Source: Flavobacterium psychrophilum (GTDB taxonomy: Bacteria; Bacteroidota; Bacteroidia; Flavobacteriales; Flavobacteriaceae). Taken from it: 64,000 nt of DNA. The notes under the pieces were generated by a model. The model was not told where the DNA came from and ran no database searches. It saw nothing but the letters and a program-made list of their open reading frames with translations. The DNA lies in the NCBI GenBank assembly GCA_001708385.1, contig CP012388.1, positions 372,001-436,000 on the forward strand, read 5' to 3'. Position numbers and translations under genes: made by a program. Positions within the stretch are counted from its first letter, which is position 1, and each line of letters opens with the position of its first letter. Positions 8,548 to 17,384 of this stretch are shown one piece after another.

Positions 8548-9480
8548 ATGATAAAACTGGATTCCAACACCATAAGAGATCTTAAAGCAAAGCTTCAGAT
8601 AAAGAAGCCCTGGGATTCTGTTATCATTTTTGTACTGAATGTGCTTATAGCAATTCCACTATTTATCATAATTCACCAAAATTTAAAAGACCCTGAGTGG
8701 CCGTTTCATCTGGACAGGATTTTAATTTTTGTAGTCTTAGTTACAGTCATCCAGCTAATCTTAAGATTATTAAAGACTGTGCTAATAATCTGCATATTTT
8801 TTTATTTGTTAGCACTTCTGTACGGTTCGGTATTTGGAAATTATGGTTTTAATGCCGTTTACGAAGATTACAGGTCGATGGTTTATACTATGGCTGATGA
8901 CGCCAATCCGCAGGACATTATTATATCTAAATTGCTTCCGTTCCCAAATAAATCTAAAATTATTGATGCAGTAGAATATGACAACCCTAAGGTTAGAAAT
9001 TTTGCATTGATGGCAACAACAAAGTATTTTAGAGACGTTAAAGGATATAAGAAACAACGTTTAATGATACAATGCTTTGCTGTGTTTAAGGAAATTAGAA
9101 ACCGATGGAATTATGTAAACGATCCTAAAGGAAAAGAATACATAGCTGCTGCAACAGAATCACTGGAGCATTTCTCAGGCGATTGTGATGACCATGCAAT
9201 ACTTATGGCTGCTGCTATAAGAGCTGTTGGCGGAACCCCAAGGATAATTCATACCGGCGGCCATCTGTATCCGGAAATGCTTGTAGGATCTAAAGCAAAT
9301 TTGGAAACTGCAAACTACCTGATAAAAGAGATACTGTTCGTTGAAGAAAGCCGTGGTAAAGAAGTTCACTATCACATAGATGAGCGCGGACAGGTCTGGT
9401 TGAATCTGGACTATACCGCTACATATCCCGGAGGGCCATTTATGAGCGAAGAAATTTTGGGAGCACTTACTTTTAACTAA
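8548..9480 (+). CDS. Membrane protein with transglutaminase-like domain
   Basis: 310 residues. Two or three N-terminal membrane helices (about 20-40, 48-70, 72-95) and then a soluble domain. The transglutaminase-like (papain-fold) catalytic set is visible: Cys in FSGDCDDHAILMAAAIRAVGGTPR (about residue 213), His in HTGGHLYPEM (about 235-240) and an Asp in VWLNLDYTATYPGG near the end. Such bacterial proteins act as peptidases or acyltransferases on proteins or wall peptides. Substrate unknown. The soluble domain should lie on one face of the inner membrane; topology cannot be settled by eye. Downstream, the convergent ung gene ends 4 bases away. Confidence 0.85.
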   Translation: MIKLDSNTIRDLKAKLQIKKPWDSVIIFVLNVLIAIPLFIIIHQNLKDPEWPFHLDRILIFVVLVTVIQLILRLLKTVLIICIFFYLLALLYGSVFGNYGFNAVYEDYRSMVYTMADDANPQDIIISKLLPFPNKSKIIDAVEYDNPKVRNFALMATTKYFRDVKGYKKQRLMIQCFAVFKEIRNRWNYVNDPKGKEYIAAATESLEHFSGDCDDHAILMAAAIRAVGGTPRIIHTGGHLYPEMLVGSKANLETANYLIKEILFVEESRGKEVHYHIDERGQVWLNLDYTATYPGGPFMSEEILGALTFN

Positions 9481-9483
9481 GAG

Positions 9484-10149
9484 TTACCATTCAATTGGCT
9501 TCTTACCTTTTTCGGCTAAAAATTCATTTGTTTTACTAAAATGTCTGTTACCAAACCAATGACCTTTATTAGCACTTAACGGCGATGGGTGACCGGATTC
9601 TAAAACCAGGTGTTTGTTCTTATCGGCACGGGCACCCTTCTTTTTCGCTGAGCCTCCCCATAATAAAAACACAACATCTTTTTTGCTGTCGGAAATTTTC
9701 TGAATAACAGCATCAGTGAACAATTCCCACCCTTTACCCTGATGACTGTTAGCCTCACCGTTGCGAACCGTAAGCACAGCATTAAGTAACAAAACACCCT
9801 GATCTGCCCAACGTTCAAGATTTCCGGTTGGAGGAAAAGGTTTACCAAGGTCTGTTTGTATTTCGCGGAAAATATTCTGAAGTGATGGCGGCATTGGTAT
9901 TCCATCACTTACAGAAAAACACAAGCCATTAGCCTGGCCCGGACCATGATAAGGGTCCTGACCCAAAATAATCACTTCTACTTTATCAAAAGGACAGTGG
10001 TCGAATGCAGAAAATATCTTTTTGCCCGGTGGATAACATGTGTGTTCAGTATATTCGCTCTTTACAAAATCTATAAGGGCATTGAAATAAGGTTTTTCGA
10101 ATTCATCTTTTAATACATCTTTCCAGGAGGACTCAATATTAACCTGCAT
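9484..10149 (-). CDS. ung: Uracil-DNA glycosylase
   Basis: 221 residues from ATG 10149 (MQVNIESSWKDVL); the longer frame begins at TTG 10167 and adds only six residues. Family 1 UDG motifs are complete: GQDPYHGPGQANGLCFSV (water-activating Asp, about residue 64), the LLNAVLTVRNGEANSHQGKGWE segment, LLWGGSAKKK, and HPSPLSA (catalytic His, leucine loop). It removes uracil from DNA to start base-excision repair. Length fits the family. The last codon is 3 bases from the end of the convergent transglutaminase gene. Confidence 0.98.
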   Translation of the reverse strand: MQVNIESSWKDVLKDEFEKPYFNALIDFVKSEYTEHTCYPPGKKIFSAFDHCPFDKVEVIILGQDPYHGPGQANGLCFSVSDGIPMPPSLQNIFREIQTDLGKPFPPTGNLERWADQGVLLLNAVLTVRNGEANSHQGKGWELFTDAVIQKISDSKKDVVFLLWGGSAKKKGARADKNKHLVLESGHPSPLSANKGHWFGNRHFSKTNEFLAEKGKKPIEW

Positions 10150-10249
10150 ATAATTACTTTTTGACAAATATAATGATTGGTTACAAATACACTTTATAAA
10201 GCCCTCTTAAACTTTACAACTCGAATATACAACCCGGCTAAATATGTAG

Positions 10250-10257
10250 TATTTTTG
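10250..10257 (+). promoter_or_regulatory. Putative -7 element of mutS2
   Basis: TATTTTTG, 24 bases before ATG 10281; a second match, TAAATTTG, is at 10260-10267. No -33 TTTG found. Confidence 0.4.
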
Positions 10258-10280
10258 TATAAATTTGCTTATAAACTATA

Positions 10281-12455
10281 ATGATCAGCATAACAGATAA
10301 AACCCTTAAAGACTTAGAATTCTATACTGTGCTTGAAGCTGTTGCTTCCAGCTGTGTTACAGAACCCGGTCAGGAAAAAGCACTCCAGATCACACCTTTT
10401 AAAAACAAGGAGGAATTAATGGATTCGCTTTTACAAACATCAGAATACGTATCGTCTTTTGATAATAATAATGCATTACCAAACCATGGATTTGAACCGA
10501 TAAATAATGAGGTCAAATTTCTTTCTATAGAGGATAGTTATCTTGAAGCTTCAGGATTCAGGAAAATTGCTGTAGTATCCGATACGGTGAATACACTAAT
10601 AAAGTTTCTTGAGAAATTCGACGATTATTACCCAAAATTAAATTTAAGGGCTCAGGATGTAGAGTACACAAAAGAGATACTTAAGAACATTGACAAAGTA
10701 GTAGATAAATATGGCGAGATAAAAGATGATGCTTCCCCTGAACTTCAAAATATCCGTCGTGAAATGAATCTGGTTAAGACAAAAATAAATCAGAGTTTTG
10801 CTTCTGCACTTAGCCAATACAATGGTATGGGGTATCTTGATGATATTAAAGAAAGCGTTGTCGAGAACCGACGTGTATTAGCTGTACTGGCAATGTATCG
10901 CCGTAAAGTAAAAGGGTCAATACTTGGAAGCTCTAAAACTGGAAGCATAGCCTATATTGAACCGGAAACAACACTGAAATACTCCCGCGAATTAAATAAT
11001 TACGAGTATGAGGAAAAGGAGGAAATAAAACGCATATTGCTACAACTAAGTAATGTAATACGGCCTTTTGTCTCTCTTTTGTATGACTACCAAGAATTTC
11101 TGACTGACATAGATGTTATTTCAGGAAAAGCAAAATACGCAAAAAGAATCAATGGGTTGTTACCAAATATAACAGAAGAAAAACGTCTTTTCTTTAGAGA
11201 AGCCTTCCACCCTATTCTTTATGTAAATAATAAGAGAAAAGGAGAAGTCACTTATCCACAAACCATAGAGCTAACCCAGGATAATAGGATAATTGTTATT
11301 TCGGGACCAAATGCCGGAGGTAAAAGTATCACGCTGAAAACGATAGGATTATTACAATTGATGCTGCAAAGTGGCATGCTGATACCTGTTCACGAACGCA
11401 GTGAAACATTTTTATTCGACAGGATAATGACAGATATTGGCGATAACCAATCAATTGAAAATCATTTAAGTACATATAGTTACCGATTAAAGAACATGAA
11501 CTACTTCTTAAAGAAGTGCAACAACAAAACATTGTTCTTAATTGACGAATTTGGTACTGGATCCGATCCAGAACTTGGTGGTGCGCTGGCAGAGATATTT
11601 CTGGAAGAGTTTTACCACCGTGAAGCTTTCGGAATAATAACTACCCACTATACTAACCTTAAAATATTAGCCAACGAACTTCCATTTGCCACAAATGCGA
11701 ATATGCTATTTGATGAAAAGTCGCTGGAGCCGATGTATAAACTTATACTGGGACAAGCCGGTAGTTCTTTTACATTTGAGGTAGCACAGAAAAATGGAAT
11801 TCCCTACGGGCTTATTAACAGGGCCAAAAAGAAAATTGAAGGAAGTAAAGTACGTTTTGACAAAACTATAGCAACGCTACAAAAAGAACGCTCTAAACTT
11901 GAGAAGACCTCACAGAATCTAAAAGAAGAGGAAAGCAAAGCACGTGAAGAAGGCAAAAAAATGGAAAACATTAATACAAAAATCCAACAGAAACTTGAAA
12001 GCTACCAGGAATTGTATGATGCAAACCAACGCCTGATTTATATGGGACAAAAAGTTGATGATATAAGCGAAAAATATTTCGGCAATAAAAACAAGAAAGA
12101 ATTAATAGGTGAGTTTTTGAAAATGGTGGAGATAGAAAATTCAAAACGAAAAAAAGCTACACCAAAAGAGAAAAAAGAAAAAGAGGTTCAGCAAAAACAA
12201 GTTATTGCCGAAGTGCAGGAAAAAGTTGAAGAAATTAGGGTTGAGAAAAAAGAAAAGAAACTCAAAGCCATAAAATTAGAAGCAGAGAAACCTAAGGCTA
12301 TACTTAAAATTGGCGACAGAGTAAGGATGATTGATGGTAAAGCTGTTGGAACACTTGACGCTATAGAAAAGAAAAAAGCAACGGTTAATTATGGGCTATT
12401 CACATCTAAAATAGATATTGAAAGTTTAGAGCTTGTTGAAGCTAAAAAGAAATAA
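10281..12455 (+). CDS. mutS2: MutS2-type ATPase lacking the Smr domain
   Basis: 724 residues. Order: clamp/lever helices (1-300, with KGSILGSSKTGSIAYIEPE, typical of MutS2), ATPase with Walker A GPNAGGKSITLKT (about 341), the IGDNQSIENHLSTYSYR segment, Walker B FLIDEFGTGSDPELGGALAE, and TTHYTNLK. A long charged coiled coil (about 535-680) follows and a short KOW/SH3-like end (LKIGDRVRMIDGKAVGTLDAIEKKKATV). Typical MutS2 continues with a C-terminal Smr nuclease domain; the frame stops here before it. MutS2 acts on recombination intermediates and collided ribosomes in other bacteria. The 1-base gap to the next ATG suggests cotranscription with the DCC gene. Confidence 0.9.
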   Translation: MISITDKTLKDLEFYTVLEAVASSCVTEPGQEKALQITPFKNKEELMDSLLQTSEYVSSFDNNNALPNHGFEPINNEVKFLSIEDSYLEASGFRKIAVVSDTVNTLIKFLEKFDDYYPKLNLRAQDVEYTKEILKNIDKVVDKYGEIKDDASPELQNIRREMNLVKTKINQSFASALSQYNGMGYLDDIKESVVENRRVLAVLAMYRRKVKGSILGSSKTGSIAYIEPETTLKYSRELNNYEYEEKEEIKRILLQLSNVIRPFVSLLYDYQEFLTDIDVISGKAKYAKRINGLLPNITEEKRLFFREAFHPILYVNNKRKGEVTYPQTIELTQDNRIIVISGPNAGGKSITLKTIGLLQLMLQSGMLIPVHERSETFLFDRIMTDIGDNQSIENHLSTYSYRLKNMNYFLKKCNNKTLFLIDEFGTGSDPELGGALAEIFLEEFYHREAFGIITTHYTNLKILANELPFATNANMLFDEKSLEPMYKLILGQAGSSFTFEVAQKNGIPYGLINRAKKKIEGSKVRFDKTIATLQKERSKLEKTSQNLKEEESKAREEGKKMENINTKIQQKLESYQELYDANQRLIYMGQKVDDISEKYFGNKNKKELIGEFLKMVEIENSKRKKATPKEKKEKEVQQKQVIAEVQEKVEEIRVEKKEKKLKAIKLEAEKPKAILKIGDRVRMIDGKAVGTLDAIEKKKATVNYGLFTSKIDIESLELVEAKKK

Positions 12456-12456
12456 G

Positions 12457-12876
12457 ATGGAAAATTTAAATCTCCCACAAGATAAAAAAATAATATTATT
12501 TGACGGTGTTTGCAACTTATGTGACAACACTGTTCAAAAAATCATTAAAAACGATAAAAACGATATTTTTCGTTTTATTCCAATTCAATCAGAGCTAGGA
12601 GAGAAAATAATAAAATATATCGGAATAGACACAAGCAAAACAGATTCTATTATTTTATATGAACCGGGACATGCTTACTATTATAAAGCCGAAGCAGCAA
12701 TAAAAATAGCAAAAAATCTTGGGGCTATATTTTCAGTATTAGGTATATTTTCAGTATTTCCAAATTGGTTATCCAATATAGTTTACGATTACGTTGCCAG
12801 AAACAGATATAAATGGTATGGCAAAAAAGATGCATGTATGATGCCAACTCCTGAACTTAAGGCTAAGTTTTTATAA
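12457..12876 (+). CDS. DCC family thiol-disulfide oxidoreductase (DUF393)
   Basis: 139 residues from ATG 12457. The motif FDGVCNLCDNTVQKIIKND near the N-terminus is the DxxCxxC signature that gives the family its name, followed by IPIQSELGEKII and the C-terminal YDYVARNRYKWYGK typical of DUF393. A redox role is inferred from the CxxC motif; partners are not known. The open frame begins 24 bases earlier, inside mutS2, but that extension (MLKLKRNK) is the mutS2 tail in another frame. It is followed by a strong bidirectional terminator. Confidence 0.9.
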   Translation: MENLNLPQDKKIILFDGVCNLCDNTVQKIIKNDKNDIFRFIPIQSELGEKIIKYIGIDTSKTDSIILYEPGHAYYYKAEAAIKIAKNLGAIFSVLGIFSVFPNWLSNIVYDYVARNRYKWYGKKDACMMPTPELKAKFL

Positions 12877-12914
12877 CTACAATCAAATCTTTCTCGACTA
12901 ATTAAAGCATAAAA

Positions 12915-12940
12915 AAAGTCCCGCAATTGCGGGACTTTAT
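12915..12940. terminator. Bidirectional terminator
   Basis: A perfect 24-base palindrome (arms AAAGTCCCGCAA / TTGCGGGACTTT) with A-tract before and T-rich sequence after. It serves the DCC gene on the plus strand and the secreted protein gene on the minus strand. Confidence 0.9.
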
Positions 12941-12959
12941 TTTATCTATAAAACTATAA

Positions 12960-13937
12960 TTAGTTTTTAACGATTTTTTTAGTTGTAGTACCTTTGTCTG
13001 AAGAAATAGTCATCATATAAACACCTGAAGAAAGGTCAGAAAGATTTACTTGAGCTTCAGCAACACCTGCAAATTTAACTGTTTTAACTGTACGACCGTT
13101 AAGATCAACAACTGATAGTCCATCTACAAGGATGTTCTCATTGTTAGCAATAGTTACAACATCATTTGTTGGATTAGGGAAAACAGAAAGAGAAGCAAGA
13201 ACATTTTCTTTAACACTTGCAGTTTCAGATCCATCAACCTTAACATTATCAATTAGAGCAGTAGTACTAAGATTGTTAGTAACAAAAATAGCGTTTTCAA
13301 CTGCGTCAGCACCCCAAGCAGTAGACTGACCCATTAATTGATCATTAAGATAATAGTTGATTAAATTATCTGCAAATAAATGCTCCACTCGGATGTTATA
13401 CCAAGTATTTGCTTGGCCAACAAAAGGAGTAAAAGTTTCTCCTGAAATAGTTCCAAATAAATAACCATCTAAAGCAGTTGGATCTTCTTCATTTACATCG
13501 TAATATACAAATCTACCATCAGGCAGTGATAAAACATATGATGTAGCTAGTTGCTGACTTGGAGCCTGAACAGCAATTCTAACTGTAGAACCAGCTGTTG
13601 CATCAAGAGTTGGACGCTTAATATCAAAGGTAAAATCTACATCACCTGCAACGTTTGTAAATTCAGGACCATATGCACCTACAAAAGCACCATTGCTTAA
13701 AGGCTGATTAGTGGTTCCTATTAAAAGAGAGTTTGTTCCGTTAGTAGCATCTGTGCTTACTATCTCAGTTGCTGGAGTATTTGTCCCCCATCCGTTTTGT
13801 GCATCTCCAGTCTCTTCGTTTACAACGAATGCCCCAACAGTGTAACCTTCTGATCCTTCAAAAGAATACGAAACTTGCGCCTGAGCAGCAAAAAAAGAAG
13901 CTAAAAGTAAAGCTCCGGTAAGTAATTGTTTTTTCAT
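12960..13937 (-). CDS. T9SS-secreted protein with C-terminal type A sorting domain
   Basis: 325 residues. Signal peptide MKKQLLTGALLLASFFAAQAQ, then a beta-rich domain (about 22-240) resembling lectin/LamG-like carbohydrate-binding sandwiches (YSFEGSEGYTVGAFV near the start, NTWYNIRVEHLFADNLINYYLND, DNVKVDG at the end), then the T9SS type A domain (about 250-325: SVFPNPTNDVVTI, VVDLNGRTVK, LSSGVYMMTI, KKIVKN). The C-terminal domain is the export and anchoring signal for the type IX system; the protein should end on the surface or outside the cell. The passenger is not assigned. It shares leader and tail with its neighbour at 14067-14969, so the two are paralogues over those parts. Confidence 0.9.
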   Translation of the reverse strand: MKKQLLTGALLLASFFAAQAQVSYSFEGSEGYTVGAFVVNEETGDAQNGWGTNTPATEIVSTDATNGTNSLLIGTTNQPLSNGAFVGAYGPEFTNVAGDVDFTFDIKRPTLDATAGSTVRIAVQAPSQQLATSYVLSLPDGRFVYYDVNEEDPTALDGYLFGTISGETFTPFVGQANTWYNIRVEHLFADNLINYYLNDQLMGQSTAWGADAVENAIFVTNNLSTTALIDNVKVDGSETASVKENVLASLSVFPNPTNDVVTIANNENILVDGLSVVDLNGRTVKTVKFAGVAEAQVNLSDLSSGVYMMTISSDKGTTTKKIVKN

Positions 13938-13962
13938 GATGATAAATAGTTTTTAATTTTCC

Positions 13963-13970
13963 CAAAAATA
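13963..13970 (-). promoter_or_regulatory. Putative -7 element of the T9SS protein gene
   Basis: The minus strand reads TATTTTTG, 25 bases upstream of the ATG at 13937. Confidence 0.45.
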
Positions 13971-14019
13971 GGAAAAGTTTTTATAACAAGTACCAACCAT
14001 CATTAATATTTTTTTAAAA

Positions 14020-14045
14020 AAAATGAGCCTTAAAAGGCTCATTTT
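14020..14045. terminator. Terminator of the upstream T9SS protein gene
   Basis: A perfect 12-bp inverted repeat (AAAATGAGCCTT / AAGGCTCATTTT) 21 bases past the stop at 14067, with T-rich sequence on the minus strand after it (AAAAAAA on plus). Confidence 0.88.
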
Positions 14046-14066
14046 ATATAATACACTGAAAATTAA

Positions 14067-14969
14067 CTAGTTTTTGATAATTTTCTTTGTCGTTTTTCCC
14101 TGATCAGAAGTTAAATTCATCATATAAACACCTGATGAAAGATCTGAAATATTTATTTGCGCATCTGAAATACCGTTGTAGGTAGCTGTTTTTACAGTTC
14201 TACCGTTCATATCCACAATTTCCGCTCCATTAATTAATGCATTATTGCTACTATTAATATTTATGATGTTATTTGCAGGATTAGGCGATACCGAGAATTG
14301 TGAAGCAAGATTATCATTTAACCCTACCGTTCCGGTTGTTGTAACACTGAAATCGTCAACTAACAATGCAAAAGCATCATCGGTAACATAATTAATTGCT
14401 ATATACACATCCTGTCCATTATAGGCATCCAGGTTCAATGAATACTCTGTCCAATCGACTGGAACTTCCACATAATTACCTGCTGTAATAACAGTAAAAT
14501 CATCTGTGTTAGTATTACCAGTTGTGGATACAGCAACCTTTATCCTTTCAAGACCATAATCGGCTGTAATTGAGCGCGCGGAGAATTTAACAACATTACC
14601 TGTCGATCCCAATCTTATTTTAGGAGTAATTACCCAGTCATTGTTGGCTGTAGGTATAGCAGCAAAAAAATTTAATGTCTTAGCTCCCGAAACAGGTGTC
14701 CAAGTGTCTAAAACGGGATCAGTAGCACTTTGATTAAACACAATCGCTGTACCAACATATCCTGAATTTTGAAAAGCCACACTTGTTTGTTCGTCAAGTT
14801 GTATACCATAAGTTGGAGCGCCGTCAAGATCAATTTGAGTCCACGATCCAATTGGATCAATAATAAAATCGTCATAGCTATCAAAGTTATCCTGAAATAA
14901 CGTTTGTTGTGCATTGGCTGAAAATAGAGCAGTTAACAATAATGCTCCGGTAAGTAATTGTTTTCTCAT
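14067..14969 (-). CDS. T9SS-secreted choice-of-anchor J-like protein
   Basis: 300 residues. Signal peptide MRKQLLTGALLLTALFSANAQ. The middle (about 22-215) has the features of choice-of-anchor J/cleaved-adhesin domains: FQDNFDSYDDF, NNDWVITPKIRLGSTGNVVKFSAR, LERIKVAVSTTGN, VYIAINYVTDDAFALLVDDFSV. The type A sorting domain follows (QFSVSPNPANNIININ, EIVDMNGRTVKTA, LSSGVYMMNLTSD, KKIIKN). It should be exported by the type IX system and held on the cell surface or released. Such domains mostly bind other macromolecules; a ligand is not visible. Leader and tail are close to those of the next gene downstream (12960-13937), consistent with an old duplication with passenger divergence. Confidence 0.9.
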   Translation of the reverse strand: MRKQLLTGALLLTALFSANAQQTLFQDNFDSYDDFIIDPIGSWTQIDLDGAPTYGIQLDEQTSVAFQNSGYVGTAIVFNQSATDPVLDTWTPVSGAKTLNFFAAIPTANNDWVITPKIRLGSTGNVVKFSARSITADYGLERIKVAVSTTGNTNTDDFTVITAGNYVEVPVDWTEYSLNLDAYNGQDVYIAINYVTDDAFALLVDDFSVTTTGTVGLNDNLASQFSVSPNPANNIININSSNNALINGAEIVDMNGRTVKTATYNGISDAQINISDLSSGVYMMNLTSDQGKTTKKIIKN

Positions 14970-15056
14970 GATTTAAATATTTTAGCTTTATCCTAAATTA
15001 AGAATAAAACCCTTTAAACCAATATATGTTGTGATATTTTTAAGATTTCACCTAAA

Positions 15057-16100
15057 TCACAAATAATAATCAGCCAAAACTAAAGCAGCCATTGCCTCTA
15101 CAATTGGCACTGCACGCGGAACAACACATGGATCATGCCTTCCTTTTCCAATCATCTCTATAATTTCACCCTTATTATTAATTGTTTCCTGTTTTTGCAT
15201 TATCGTGGCAACTGGTTTAAATGCTACCCTAAAATAAATATCCATACCATTACTAATTCCACCCTGTATTCCACCTGAGAGATTTGATTTCGTAGAGCCA
15301 TCCGAATTGAACAAATCATTATGTTCACTACCCTTCATCTTTGCACCGCAAAATCCACTACCATATTCAAATCCTTTTACAGCATTTATAGATAACATAG
15401 CTTTTCCAAGTTCTGCATGGAGCTTATCAAATACAGGCTCGCCAAGTCCCACAGGGACATTCTGTATAACGCAGGTTATAGTTCCACCAACGGTATCGCC
15501 TTCTTTTCTAATCTGCTTGATATAATCTTCCATTTTCTTTGCAGTCTCAATATCAGGGCAACGAACATTATTGGTTTCAGTTAGATTAAAATCTAAAGCC
15601 TGATATGGTTTATCTATAAATATTTCTCCTACAGATGATACAAAAGCATTTATTTTTATTTCAGGCATTACCTGCTTGGCAATTGCACCCCCTACTACCC
15701 TACTGATAGTCTCACGGGCTGAGCTCCTCCCTCCGCCTCTATAATCTCTTATACCATACTTCTTTTCATAAGTATAATCAGCATGTGAAGGTCTGTAAAC
15801 ATCTTTTATGTGAGAATAATCATCAGATTTCTGATTTGTATTTGGTACGATAAAGCCAATAGGAGTTCCGGTAGTTTTACCTTCAAAAATACCTGAGAGA
15901 AATTGCACCGTATCAGATTCTTTTCTTTGGGTAACAATTGACGACTGCCCCGGCCTTCTACGGTCTAGTTCTTTTTGAATTTCATTAATATCTAATTCAA
16001 TTCCAGAAGGACATCCATCTATAACACCTCCTATTGCTTCCCCATGCGACTCTCCAAATGTAGTCAGCGTAAAATTTCTACCAAATGTATTACCGGCCAT
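15057..16100 (-). CDS. aroC: Chorismate synthase
   Basis: 347 residues. Family signatures present: [18 protein letters not shown] near the N-terminus, [16 protein letters not shown], the FMN/substrate loop [24 protein letters not shown] (about 125), and the C-terminal [25 protein letters not shown]. It converts 5-enolpyruvylshikimate-3-phosphate to chorismate using reduced FMN, the last step of the shikimate pathway. It stands alone, with a promoter element 20 bases upstream. Start ATG 16100 gives the typical [16 protein letters not shown]. Confidence 0.98.
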   Translation of the reverse strand: MAGNTFGRNFTLTTFGESHGEAIGGVIDGCPSGIELDINEIQKELDRRRPGQSSIVTQRKESDTVQFLSGIFEGKTTGTPIGFIVPNTNQKSDDYSHIKDVYRPSHADYTYEKKYGIRDYRGGGRSSARETISRVVGGAIAKQVMPEIKINAFVSSVGEIFIDKPYQALDFNLTETNNVRCPDIETAKKMEDYIKQIRKEGDTVGGTITCVIQNVPVGLGEPVFDKLHAELGKAMLSINAVKGFEYGSGFCGAKMKGSEHNDLFNSDGSTKSNLSGGIQGGISNGMDIYFRVAFKPVATIMQKQETINNKGEIIEMIGKGRHDPCVVPRAVPIVEAMAALVLADYYL

Positions 16101-16119
16101 ATATTAAATTCTGTTTATA

Positions 16120-16127
16120 CAAATATA
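16120..16127 (-). promoter_or_regulatory. Putative -7 element of aroC
   Basis: The minus strand reads TATATTTG, 19 bases upstream of the aroC ATG. No -33 element at the usual spacing. Confidence 0.5.
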
Positions 16128-16246
16128 CAACTAACCAAATAAATGTGTTTGAAGCAAAACAATTAATAAGGACACTTTTTAATAACGTTAGCTTAAACAC
16201 AACTATATATATATGTAGGTAATTTGCAGAAGAAAAAACACTCTGA

Positions 16247-17077
16247 ATGAAAAAAAGGACTGTTGATGTGGTTGTACTATCTGATGTACACTTAGGCACT
16301 TACGGATGCCATGCTAAAGAACTTTTAGCCTACCTTTCTACCATCAAACCAAAAACACTTATCCTTAACGGAGACATTATAGATATCTGGCAATTTAGGA
16401 AATCCTATTTCCCAAAGACTCATTTAAAAGTTGTAAAAAAATTATTGGACTTTGCATCAAAAGGCACTAAGGTTTATTACATAACTGGTAACCATGATGA
16501 GATGCTTCGGAAATTCAGTGATACAAGCATGGGGAATTTTTCAATTGTAGACAAAGTAGTACTTGAACTCGACGGCAAAAAAGCATGGTTCTTTCATGGT
16601 GATGTGTTCGACAGTTCGGTACAGCATGCTAAGTGGATAGCAAAGCTGGGAGGCCTGGGGTATGATTATCTTATTTTATTAAACAGATTTGTCAACTGGA
16701 TACTAAATAAAATGGGCAAAGAGCCGTACTCGTTATCAAAGAAGATAAAATCAAGTGTAAAAAAGGCGGTTAAATTTATTTCTGATTTTGAAGAGACTGC
16801 GTCTGACCTGGCAATAGAAAACAACTATGACTATGTAGTATGCGGACATATTCATGAACCGGTTATAACGATTAAAGAAAACAAGAAAGGAAGCGTAATG
16901 TATCTCAATTCGGGCGATTGGATAGAAAACCTTACTGCATTAGAGTACAATAAAAGACGATGGAAATTATACCGACATGCCGATGTTGAAATTATTGAGC
17001 AGGAGGAAGATTATTTTGAATTTGAAACCAAATTTGGTGATCAGCTTATCGCCTCTATGATATTTGGAAATAGATAA
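16247..17077 (+). CDS. LpxH-like metallophosphoesterase (UDP-2,3-diacylglucosamine diphosphatase family)
   Basis: 276 residues. Calcineurin-type metal motifs in order: SDVHLGTYGC (DxH), LNGDIIDIW (GDxxD), ITGNHDEMLRKF (GNHD), WFFHGDVFD (GHxx-like HGD) and CGHIHEP (GHTH-like). This set and spacing fit the LpxH/YbbF family that cleaves UDP-2,3-diacylglucosamine to lipid X in lipid A synthesis, although the protein is longer than E. coli LpxH (about 240). Bacteroidetes often have several such paralogues, so this one could act on another phospho-substrate. Probably peripheral at the inner membrane. Confidence 0.82.
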   Translation: MKKRTVDVVVLSDVHLGTYGCHAKELLAYLSTIKPKTLILNGDIIDIWQFRKSYFPKTHLKVVKKLLDFASKGTKVYYITGNHDEMLRKFSDTSMGNFSIVDKVVLELDGKKAWFFHGDVFDSSVQHAKWIAKLGGLGYDYLILLNRFVNWILNKMGKEPYSLSKKIKSSVKKAVKFISDFEETASDLAIENNYDYVVCGHIHEPVITIKENKKGSVMYLNSGDWIENLTALEYNKRRWKLYRHADVEIIEQEEDYFEFETKFGDQLIASMIFGNR

Positions 17078-17384
17078 ATTCAATTAATCTTTATATGTAA
17101 GAATTAACTTTAATATTCAATACGTACTACACTGTCATTAAATTAAGCATTAAATATTTGGTCGAATAATTTCATTCCGAAAAACGCTTTAGGATTTGAT
17201 ATTCGCATTATCCAAACATTTGAAATCCAACATCAGATATACGGGCGGCACACTGGGAACGCTAGTAAAACATAGGGTTCCATGATTTTTTAACATAATG
17301 ATAACTGTTAAAATGTTAACATTTTTCTTTTCTTACAAATGAAGTCGATTTATATTTGTTAAATAAATAACCTAATAAATCATT
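17078..17384 (+). other. Intergenic stretch of 307 bases, mostly featureless
   Basis: No credible reading frame or RNA gene. The only structure is near its right end: an AT-rich GTTAAAATGTTAAC imperfect repeat around 17306-17322 and the promoter element at 17351-17358 for the next gene. The middle part (about 17170-17280) is slightly less AT-rich; I found no match to anything I know. Confidence 0.5.
17351..17358 (+). promoter_or_regulatory. Putative -7 element of the beta-barrel gene
   Basis: TATATTTG, 26 bases before ATG 17385. No clear TTTG at -33. Confidence 0.5.

Noticed and set aside
12433..12456. Longer start for the DCC oxidoreductase inside mutS2
   Set aside because: The additional eight residues (MLKLKRNK) are the mutS2 tail in another frame, and ATG 12457 is just before the family motif.
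16090..16299. Open frame of 69 codons on the minus strand upstream of aroC
   Set aside because: It covers the promoters of aroC and the phosphoesterase gene and has no family-like sequence.
17078..17384. A degraded gene in the 307-base gap before the beta-barrel gene
   Set aside because: No frame above 30 codons with reasonable codon use, and no recognisable protein fragment on either strand.
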